A stretch of DNA of 64,000 nt, taken from the NCBI GenBank assembly GCA_964452775.1, contig CAYVQP010000009.1, positions 23,787 through 87,786 on the forward strand, given 5' to 3'. Below are positions 8,054 to 14,897 of the stretch, piece by piece. Every line of letters starts with the position of its first letter. Within the stretch, counting starts at the first letter, position 1. The position numbers and the translations under genes are program-made. A model generated the notes under the pieces. The model saw only the letters and a program-made list of their open reading frames with translations. It was not told where the DNA came from and searched no databases. The stretch comes from JACKCB01 sp964452775. Lineage in GTDB: Bacteria; Chloroflexota; Anaerolineae; Promineifilales; Promineifilaceae.

Positions 8054-8836
8054 ATGGCAAGTGCACTGGAAATTAGGAACCTACATGCATCCGTGGCTAA
8101 CCAACAGATACTCAAGGGTATTGATTTGTTGGTCAGGCAGGGTGAGATTCACGCGCTGATGGGGCCGAATGGTTCCGGCAAAAGCACGCTGGCCTATACT
8201 TTGGCCGGCCACCCGGCGTACACTCCGACGGCCGGCAAGGTCATATTTGACGGCGAAGATTTACTGGAGATGGAAGCGGATGAACGCTCACGGGCGGGCC
8301 TCTTCCTGGCGTTTCAATACCCGATAGCGGTTCCGGGGGTGACCGTAGCCAACTTCCTGCGCCAGGCGCTCAATTCGCGCCGGCGAGCGGATGACCCGGA
8401 AGACAAGGGCATCTCCATCCCCGCCTTTCGCCGGCTCCTGCGGGACAAGATGGACGGGCTGGGCATGGATCACAAATTTGCCGGTCGCTATCTGAATGAC
8501 GGCTTTTCCGGCGGAGAAAAGAAGCGTTCGGAAATCCTGCAAATGGCCACCCTGGAGCCAAAGATCGCCATTATGGATGAGACCGATTCCGGGCTGGATA
8601 TCGACGCGTTGCGCATCGTGGCTGAAGGAGCAGTCCGATTGCGCGAGCAACTGAACATGGGCGTACTGGTCATTACCCACTACCAACGCATCCTGAACTA
8701 CATCAAGCCGGATTACGTGCACGTTTTGCTCAATGGCCGGATTGTAGAGAGCGGTGGCCCGGAGCTGGCGCTTGAGCTGGAAGAGAAAGGGTACGATTGG
8801 CTTCGGACCAAGTACAGCGCGGTTGAGGAGGCGTAA
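8054..8836 (+). CDS. sufC: Fe-S cluster assembly ATPase SufC
   Basis: This 260-residue ABC-type ATPase powers the SufBC2D scaffold complex in the cytoplasm. Walker A is GPNGSGKST (residues 37-45), the signature is SGGEKKR and Walker B is KIAIMDETDSGLD, all intact. Its length is standard for SufC. It is the first gene of the suf operon, under the promoter at 7987-8015 and probably SufR control. The stop codon at 8836 abuts the sufB start at 8837, implying translational coupling. No transmembrane segments are present, as expected for SufC rather than an importer ATPase. Confidence 0.97.
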   Translation: MASALEIRNLHASVANQQILKGIDLLVRQGEIHALMGPNGSGKSTLAYTLAGHPAYTPTAGKVIFDGEDLLEMEADERSRAGLFLAFQYPIAVPGVTVANFLRQALNSRRRADDPEDKGISIPAFRRLLRDKMDGLGMDHKFAGRYLNDGFSGGEKKRSEILQMATLEPKIAIMDETDSGLDIDALRIVAEGAVRLREQLNMGVLVITHYQRILNYIKPDYVHVLLNGRIVESGGPELALELEEKGYDWLRTKYSAVEEA

Positions 8837-10273
8837 ATGGCGGAACTCGTGGAAAGTGGTGTAACAGAAGAAGAGGTCATTGCCGGCTTTAACCAGGATT
8901 ACGCCTCAAAGTACGGCTTTGCGGATGCGGAGGATTACGTCTTTAAGGCGGAAAGAGGTCTGACGGAATCGGTTATTCGCAGCATGTCCGCCATGAAGGG
9001 GGAACCGGAGTGGATGCTGGAGTCCCGGCTTCGGGCATACCGGCATTTCCTTAACCGGCCGATGCCGACCTGGGGCGCTGACCTCTCCGGCATCGACTTC
9101 GACAATATCTACTACTACATTAAGCCATCGGACCGCCAGGAAGACGACTGGGAGGATGTGCCGGGCTACATTAAGGACACTTTCAGCAAGCTTGGTATAC
9201 CTGAGGCAGAGCAGAAGTTCCTCTCCGGCGTCGCTGCGCAGTACGAGTCGGAGGTCGTCTACCACAATATCCGGAAGGAGTTGGAGGAGAAAGGCGTCAT
9301 ATTCCTCGGCATGGACGACGCCCTGGCCCAGTATCCCGATTTGGTGAAGGAATACTTCGGCACGATCATCCCCTTCAATGACAACAAGTTCGCCGCCCTG
9401 AATACCGCGGTATGGTCCGGCGGCAGCTTTATATATGTGCCGCCGGGCGTTCACGTGGAAATGCCCTTGCAGGCCTACTTCCGCATCAACGCCAAGAACG
9501 TGGGACAGTTCGAGCGCACGCTAATCATTATTGATGAGGGCGCCTACTGCCATTATGTAGAAGGATGCACGGCCCCGATATACTCATCCGATTCCTTGCA
9601 TTCTGCGGTGGTCGAGATCATCGTGAAGAAAGGTGGGCGCTGCCGGTACACGACCATCCAGAATTGGTCCAACAATGTGTATAACCTGGTGACCAAGCGG
9701 GCGATGGCGTATCAAGATGCAACGATGGAATGGGTAGACGGCAACCTGGGCTCAAAGGTGACGATGAAGTACCCGGCCGTGTACTTGATGGGCGAGGGCG
9801 CGCACGGAGAGATCCTGTCTATTGCCTTCGCCGGCAAGGGACAGCATCAGGATGCCGGCGGCAAGGTGGTCCATGTGGCTCCGCACACGACCAGCCGGAT
9901 TATCTCAAAGTCCATCAGTAAGGCCGGCGGGCGAGCGTCGTATCGCGGGCTGCTGAAGGTACATGAAGGCGCACATGGCAGCAAATCTAACGTGGTTTGT
10001 GATGCGCTCTTGCTAGACGAAAACAGCCGCTCCGATACGTACCCTTATATCGAAATTGACGATCAGGATGTGACCATCGGTCACGAGGCATCGGTTAGCA
10101 AGGTAGGCGAAGAGCAACTCTTCTACCTGATGAGCCGGGGTATCAGCGAAGAAATGGCAAACACCATGATCGTCAACGGCTTCATCGAACCGTTGGTGAA
10201 GGAACTCCCAATGGAGTACGCCATTGAGATGAACCGGCTGATCCAACTGCAAATGGAAGGCTCGATCGGTTAA
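8837..10273 (+). CDS. sufB: Fe-S cluster assembly scaffold SufB
   Basis: This is the 478-residue core scaffold of the SufBCD complex, on which Fe-S clusters are built from persulfide sulfur. Family motifs include PEWMLESRLRAYRHF near residue 55, GVIFLGMDDAL near residue 153, YVEGCTAP with its conserved cysteine near residue 245, and the C-terminal GFIEPLVKELPMEYA. It begins directly at the sufC stop. sufD follows after 149 bases containing two stem-loops, so SufB and SufD levels may be set separately. Full length, no damage seen. Confidence 0.97.
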   Translation: MAELVESGVTEEEVIAGFNQDYASKYGFADAEDYVFKAERGLTESVIRSMSAMKGEPEWMLESRLRAYRHFLNRPMPTWGADLSGIDFDNIYYYIKPSDRQEDDWEDVPGYIKDTFSKLGIPEAEQKFLSGVAAQYESEVVYHNIRKELEEKGVIFLGMDDALAQYPDLVKEYFGTIIPFNDNKFAALNTAVWSGGSFIYVPPGVHVEMPLQAYFRINAKNVGQFERTLIIIDEGAYCHYVEGCTAPIYSSDSLHSAVVEIIVKKGGRCRYTTIQNWSNNVYNLVTKRAMAYQDATMEWVDGNLGSKVTMKYPAVYLMGEGAHGEILSIAFAGKGQHQDAGGKVVHVAPHTTSRIISKSISKAGGRASYRGLLKVHEGAHGSKSNVVCDALLLDENSRSDTYPYIEIDDQDVTIGHEASVSKVGEEQLFYLMSRGISEEMANTMIVNGFIEPLVKELPMEYAIEMNRLIQLQMEGSIG

Positions 10274-10298
10274 GATTGAGCTAGCGCGGCCGTTGGTC

Positions 10299-10337
10299 TG
10301 GAGCTGTGATAGGCTGCCGGCCAACCTTACAGCTCCA
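10299..10337 (+). repeat. Stem-loop 1 between sufB and sufD
   Basis: TGGAGCTGT (10299-10307) and ACAGCTCCA (10329-10337) form a 9-bp perfect stem with a 21-base loop. There is no T-run, so it is not a classical terminator. Confidence 0.55.
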
Positions 10338-10362
10338 AAGCTATTGACATCTACTCAGCGCA

Positions 10363-10396
10363 GCCCATTGGCGTGACAAGGAGCCCGCCAATGGGC
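10363..10396 (+). repeat. Stem-loop 2 between sufB and sufD
   Basis: GCCCATTGGC (10363-10372) and GCCAATGGGC (10387-10396) form a 10-bp perfect stem with a 14-base loop, 26 bases before the sufD start. It may stabilise the sufCB message or tune sufD translation. Confidence 0.55.
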
Positions 10397-10422
10397 GCGA
10401 TTGATATTTGAGAGGCACTTGA

Positions 10423-11724
10423 ATGACGAAGTTTTCCAAAGAAGCTGTCGAGCTTCTCTCCGCCAGGCTGGATGAGCCGACCTGGATGCTCGAATTTCGC
10501 CTACGGGCATGGGAGCAATACGCCGCCATGCCGATGCCTACCATGCAGGATGAGGCATGGCGCCGCACGGATTTGCGCCGCCTGAAACTCGATCAAATTG
10601 GCCCGGCTCTAAACGGCAGCGGCAACGGAAACGGCGTGCCCGATTACCTGGGCGAACAGCTAACTCAGGACAAAGCCGGAGGCGTGCTGGTAGAGACGGA
10701 CGGGGTTGTGACTGAGTATCAGCTTAGCGACGAGTTGCGCGCCCAGGGCATCATCTTTTGTGACCTGCACACTGCCGTGCGCGAACATCCGGCGTTGGTG
10801 CAGAAGTACTTCATGACCGAGGCCGTCCGTCCGGAGGAAGGGAAGTTTGCGGCCCTGCATGGCGCGTTCTGGCGAGGCGGCATCTTTCTATATGTGCCGC
10901 GCAATGTCCAGGCTGCCGCGCCATTCCACACTGCCTTGTGGGCGACCTCCCACAGTTCCTTCACCCATACCCTGGTAGTGCTGGAGGAGGGGGCTGAGGC
11001 CATTCTGATAGATGAGTACGCTTCGGAAGCGGATTCGGAACAGGCGTTGCACAATGGCGCTGTAGAGCTAATCGTCGGAGATAGCGCCAGCCTGACTTAC
11101 GTCTCACTACAGGACTTTGGCGAAAACGTGTGGCAGGTTACGCACGAGCGCGGGAGGATAGGCCGGGACGCAAAACTGGATTGGGTGATCAGTATCATGG
11201 GCGCCCGCCTGACCAAGGCGTTTCAGACTGTGGAGCTGGACCGGCCCGGCGGCTGGGCCCGGATGTCAGGGCTTTTCTTTACCAGCGACCGCCAGCACTT
11301 TGACCTGGACACGCAGCAAAATCACAACGCTGCCGATACGGTGAGCGATCTGCTTTACAAAGGGGCAATGAAGGACAAGTCGCGCTCCGTATGGCAGGGG
11401 ATGATTAAAGCACTGCCCGGCTCGCAACGCATTGACGGCTTTCAGGCCAATCGAAACTTGATCCTGGATCGCGCCGCTCGCGCCGACTCAATCCCTGGTT
11501 TGGAGATCCAGGCGGACGACGTGCGTTGCACGCACGCCTCAACGATCGGCCAATTGGACCAGGAAGAGATCTTTTACCTGATGGCCCGCGGCATACCCCG
11601 GGAGACAGCTACTCGCATGGTGGTGAGTGGCTTCTTTGATCCCGTGATGAAGCGCATTCCGTTTGAGGGTGTGCAGCATCGGATTGAGAGTCGTATTTTG
11701 GACAAGGTGGGGAGGAACAACTAA
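10423..11724 (+). CDS. sufD: Fe-S cluster assembly protein SufD
   Basis: This 433-residue partner of SufB completes the SufBC2D scaffold. It shares the SufB/SufD beta-helix fold. Motifs include PTWMLEFRLRAWEQY at the start, EGKFAALHGAFWRGG near residue 145, the conserved C-terminal stretch with DDVRCTHASTIGQLD, and GIPRETATRMVVSGFF. A glycine/asparagine-rich loop (GSGNGNG) near residue 65 is specific to this protein. GAGAGGCAC precedes the ATG. The stop codon overlaps the next start (TAATG), coupling it to the rhodanese gene. Confidence 0.95.
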   Translation: MTKFSKEAVELLSARLDEPTWMLEFRLRAWEQYAAMPMPTMQDEAWRRTDLRRLKLDQIGPALNGSGNGNGVPDYLGEQLTQDKAGGVLVETDGVVTEYQLSDELRAQGIIFCDLHTAVREHPALVQKYFMTEAVRPEEGKFAALHGAFWRGGIFLYVPRNVQAAAPFHTALWATSHSSFTHTLVVLEEGAEAILIDEYASEADSEQALHNGAVELIVGDSASLTYVSLQDFGENVWQVTHERGRIGRDAKLDWVISIMGARLTKAFQTVELDRPGGWARMSGLFFTSDRQHFDLDTQQNHNAADTVSDLLYKGAMKDKSRSVWQGMIKALPGSQRIDGFQANRNLILDRAARADSIPGLEIQADDVRCTHASTIGQLDQEEIFYLMARGIPRETATRMVVSGFFDPVMKRIPFEGVQHRIESRILDKVGRNN

Positions 11725-12593
11725 TGGGTAACAAGGGTTACGCTGTACCCGAAGTACTTGTCTCGACTGATTGGGTGGCGGAAAACCTTGGCTATACGGA
11801 CAGGGTCCGGCTGGTAGAGTCCAACGAGGATGTACTGCTTTACAGCACGGGCCATATTCGCAACGCCGTGCACATTGACTGGATGACGGACCTGAATGAC
11901 GCTATCCGCCGCGACTACCTGGATGCGGAGCATTTTGCGTCGCTGATGGAACGGAACGGCATCAGCTATGACACGACGGTAGTTTTTTATGGCGATAAGA
12001 ACAACTGGTGGGCAACCTATGCCTTCTGGGTGTTCAAGTTGTTCGGCTTTGCGGACTGCCGGATCCTGGACGGCGGGCGCTTGAAATGGCTGGCTGAGGG
12101 TCGCGAAACGACAACGGACGTCCCGGCATTTCCGTCCGGCAACTACAAAGTCACGCAGCGTACGGACTACAAGATCCGAGCTTTCCGCGACCAGGTGCTG
12201 GATCATGTCGCCCATGATCTACCGCTGGTAGACGTACGCAGCCCGCAGGAGTTTAGCGGCGAGTTGTTGCACATGCCTGGTTCACCGCAGGAAGGCGCGC
12301 TGCGCGGCGGCCATATCAGGGGTGCGCGTAGTGTGCCCTGGAGCCGCGCGGTTGCGGCGGACGCTACCTTTAAGCCGGCCGATGAGCTTCGCGCCATCTA
12401 TGAGACGGAGCAGGGACTTTCGCCGGACCAGAGCGTCATTGCATATTGTCGCATCGGCGAGCGCAGCTCGCACACCTGGTTTGTGCTCACCTATCTGTTG
12501 GGCTATCCTTCCGTTCGTAATTACGATGGTTCCTGGACCGAATGGGGTAATCTCGTTGGCGTGCCAATCGAGAACCCCTCGCGTCAGATGTAG
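11724..12593 (+). CDS. Two-domain rhodanese (thiosulfate/3-mercaptopyruvate sulfurtransferase)
   Basis: This is a 289-residue protein with two rhodanese domains. The C-terminal one carries the active-site cysteine C242 in the loop CRIGERS, and the N-terminal one is inactive-like (FYGDKNNWW). CRxGxR loops are usual in thiosulfate sulfurtransferases. The start overlaps the sufD stop by one base and has GGAGG upstream. Lying between sufD and sufS, it is likely to supply or relay sulfane sulfur for cluster assembly; that role is inferred from position. Which donor it uses cannot be read from the sequence. Confidence 0.92.
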   Translation: MGNKGYAVPEVLVSTDWVAENLGYTDRVRLVESNEDVLLYSTGHIRNAVHIDWMTDLNDAIRRDYLDAEHFASLMERNGISYDTTVVFYGDKNNWWATYAFWVFKLFGFADCRILDGGRLKWLAEGRETTTDVPAFPSGNYKVTQRTDYKIRAFRDQVLDHVAHDLPLVDVRSPQEFSGELLHMPGSPQEGALRGGHIRGARSVPWSRAVAADATFKPADELRAIYETEQGLSPDQSVIAYCRIGERSSHTWFVLTYLLGYPSVRNYDGSWTEWGNLVGVPIENPSRQM

Positions 12594-12661
12594 CATTTCT
12601 CACCCGTGAAGGTGGGCGCCAATGCCGGCACGTTCCCCCTGGACGAGCAGGCAACTGAACT

Positions 12662-13891
12662 ATGCTTGATGTAGAGAAGATTCGCCAGGATTTCCCGATT
12701 CTGACCACGGAAATCTCGCCGGGGACGCCGCTCGTCTATCTGGATAGCGCCGCCTCATCACAAAAGCCGGAGGTGGTCATTGCGGCAATGGACCACTACT
12801 ACCGGGCGACGCACTCCAACGTCCATCGCGGCATCCATCACCTGAGTGAAATCGCCACCAACGCCTACGAAGGCGCGCGCGAACGCATCGCTCGCTTTGT
12901 CAATGCGCCGGAGCCGGCAACCATCATCTACGTGCGCAACGCCACCGAGGGGATAAACCTGGTGGCTTCCAGCTGGGGGCGGGCAAACCTCTCCCCCGGC
13001 GACGAAATCCTGCTGACGGAAATGGAGCACCACGCCAACATCGTCCCCTGGCAGCTTGTCGCGCAGCAGACCGGCGCGGTAGTGCGCTATGTGCCCTTCT
13101 GCGATGATGGCGCCCTGGATATGGAGGCCATTCCCCGCCTGTTGACGGAGAAGACGAAGCTATTCGCCTTTACCGCCATGTCCAACGTCTTCGGCACTAT
13201 CACGCCGGTCAAACAACTGGTGGCGGCGGCGAGAGCGGTTGGGGCGGTGACTCTGGTGGATGGAGCGCAGAGCGTGCCCCACATGCCGGTTGATGTGCAG
13301 GCGCTCGACTGCGATTTCCTGGTCTTTTCGGGCCACAAGATGTGCGGGCCGACCGGCATCGGCATTCTCTACGGCAAGCGTGCTCTGCTGGATGGCATGC
13401 CGCCATATATGGGCGGAGGAGACATGATCAGCCGGGTGCGCCTGGAAGGTTCGACCTGGAACGAGTTGCCCTGGAAGTTCGAGGCCGGCACACCCGCCAT
13501 TGCGGAAGCGATCGGTCTGGGCGTGGCGGTTGATTACCTCGACGACATCGGGATGCCGGCCATCCACGCCTATGAGCAGTACGTGACCAGCTATGCGCTT
13601 GAGGCGCTGAGCGAGATTGGCGACCTGCGTTTGCTCGGGCCGCCGGCAGCCCAAAAGGGCGGCGCCGCCGCCTTTACCATCAAAGGCATGCATCCACATG
13701 ACATCGCTCAGCTGGTCAATGAGGACGGCATCGCCATTCGCGCTGGTCACCATTGCGCCATGCCGATCCATCATAAGTTGGGCATTAGCGCTTCCGCCAG
13801 AGCTAGTTTCTACCTATATACAACAACTTCTGAGATTGATAAACTGGTAGCAAGCCTGCACAAAGCGAAAAGGACCTTTCGACTTCCTTAG
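12662..13891 (+). CDS. sufS: Cysteine desulfurase SufS
   Basis: This 409-residue PLP enzyme takes sulfur from cysteine to make a protein persulfide and alanine. The PLP lysine is in SGHKMCGPTG and the persulfide-forming cysteine in RAGHHCAMP. Group II (SufS/CsdA) features are clear: N-terminal VYLDSAASSQKP, EMEHHANIVPWQ, and a short active-site loop. It is followed 52 bases later by the sulfur acceptor sufU, which fits a SufS-SufU pair. Sixty-eight bases separate it from the rhodanese gene. Confidence 0.97.
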   Translation: MLDVEKIRQDFPILTTEISPGTPLVYLDSAASSQKPEVVIAAMDHYYRATHSNVHRGIHHLSEIATNAYEGARERIARFVNAPEPATIIYVRNATEGINLVASSWGRANLSPGDEILLTEMEHHANIVPWQLVAQQTGAVVRYVPFCDDGALDMEAIPRLLTEKTKLFAFTAMSNVFGTITPVKQLVAAARAVGAVTLVDGAQSVPHMPVDVQALDCDFLVFSGHKMCGPTGIGILYGKRALLDGMPPYMGGGDMISRVRLEGSTWNELPWKFEAGTPAIAEAIGLGVAVDYLDDIGMPAIHAYEQYVTSYALEALSEIGDLRLLGPPAAQKGGAAAFTIKGMHPHDIAQLVNEDGIAIRAGHHCAMPIHHKLGISASARASFYLYTTTSEIDKLVASLHKAKRTFRLP

Positions 13892-13943
13892 CAAAGATCA
13901 CCTGACTCCTTCATCTACGGGGCAGGCTCCTGAGGGCGCAATT

Positions 13944-14351
13944 ATGAACACGGAAATCTACCGGGAGCTGATCATCGATCTGTACGAGAATCCGCTGAAC
14001 TATGGCGCGTTGGAGCAGTACGACTTCTCGTATGAGGAAGACAACCCGCTATGTGGAGATGTGGTCCGCATTGATGTGCAGCTCGATGATCAAGGTCGCG
14101 TCGCGCAGGTGCGTTGGGAGGGAGAGGGCTGCGCCATCAGTCAGGCGTCCGCGTCACTGCTCACCGAAGAAATAAAGGGTATGACGCTCGATGAAGTCAG
14201 GACGTTTCCCAAAGAGCGTCTGCTGGAGCTGATTGGCGTTCCGCTCAGCATGGCGCGGGTCAAGTGCGCCCTGTTGTCATTGAAGGTGCTAAAGGCGGGG
14301 GCGTTTCATCTGCCGGCTCCTGAAGTAATGCGCGATGAAGGGGAGCAGTGA
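13944..14351 (+). CDS. sufU: SufU-type sulfur-transfer/scaffold protein
   Basis: This 135-residue protein has an IscU-like fold. The three conserved cysteines are C37 (NPLCGD), C63 (GEGCAISQAS) and C108 (ARVKCAL), and the insert between the second and third typical of SufU is present. In Gram-positive bacteria SufU is a Zn-dependent acceptor of persulfide sulfur from SufS and passes it to SufB. The order sufS-sufU here supports that role. It is probably cotranscribed with the Rieske gene downstream. Confidence 0.93.
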   Translation: MNTEIYRELIIDLYENPLNYGALEQYDFSYEEDNPLCGDVVRIDVQLDDQGRVAQVRWEGEGCAISQASASLLTEEIKGMTLDEVRTFPKERLLELIGVPLSMARVKCALLSLKVLKAGAFHLPAPEVMRDEGEQ

Positions 14352-14414
14352 CCGGCAACCTCGCGCCATCGCCGCCCATCTTGTGTTCCGTAATAGAACC
14401 CCGACTTTGACCGA

Positions 14415-14732
14415 ATGGGTGAATTTGTAAGAGTAGCGCGCACTGACGACATCCCGCCGGGGGAGCGCTTCTGGTTCGAACTGGGGGAGGAGACCGTGGT
14501 CATCTTCAACGTTGGCGGCCAATTCTACTGCATTGCCGACGTGTGCACGCATGACGGCGGCCCGCTGGAAGATGGGACTCTCGATGGATATGAAGTCGAA
14601 TGTCCCCGGCATGGCGCGCGTTTTGACGTGCGCAACGGAGCCGCACTCTGCCTCCCGGCGGTCACTCCCGTGCCGTCCTACCGGACAAGGGTAGAGGACG
14701 GCATCCTGTACGTTGAAGATCCGGATTGGTGA
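14415..14732 (+). CDS. Rieske-type [2Fe-2S] ferredoxin
   Basis: This is a 105-residue soluble Rieske domain. The cluster ligands are C44 and H46 (CTH) plus C63 and H66 (CPRH), the usual CxH...CxxH arrangement. There is no membrane anchor, and the protein resembles small NirD/BphF-like Rieske ferredoxins. It closes the suf operon, 63 bases after sufU; an electron-transfer role in cluster assembly is possible but inferred from position. No clear Shine-Dalgarno site precedes its ATG. A 7-bp stem (14742-14748 with 14760-14766) follows without a T-run. Confidence 0.9.
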   Translation: MGEFVRVARTDDIPPGERFWFELGEETVVIFNVGGQFYCIADVCTHDGGPLEDGTLDGYEVECPRHGARFDVRNGAALCLPAVTPVPSYRTRVEDGILYVEDPDW

Positions 14733-14815
14733 TGGGGAGTTGCCGGACAGAGCGCCCACGTCCGGCCCGCGCGAAGTACACCCGGCAGATATCTTCGCAT
14801 AGTGCCCTCCGGTAG

Positions 14816-14844
14816 TTGACAGTCCCCAGGAAATAACCTATATT
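14816..14844 (+). promoter_or_regulatory. Promoter of the gyrA-type gene
   Basis: TTGACA (14816-14821), 17 bases, TATATT (14839-14844). Transcription would start near 14851, 47 bases before the ATG at 14898. Confidence 0.8.
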
Positions 14845-14864
14845 TGCTCTGCTGTAGAGCAAAT
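14842..14864. promoter_or_regulatory. Palindrome overlapping the gyrA promoter, candidate operator
   Basis: ATTTGCTCT (14842-14850) and AGAGCAAAT (14856-14864) form a perfect 9-bp inverted repeat with spacer GCTGT. It covers the end of the -10 box and the predicted start of transcription, where a bound repressor would block initiation. It could also fold as a hairpin at the 5' end of the message. Confidence 0.55.
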
Positions 14865-14897
14865 GTTTCATTACCGCAACATGGCATCAGGGATTGC

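Noticed and set aside
14742..14766. GCCGGAC/GTCCGGC stem after the Rieske gene as suf terminator
   Set aside because: A 7-bp stem with an 11-base loop and no T-run; weak as an intrinsic terminator, so not called.
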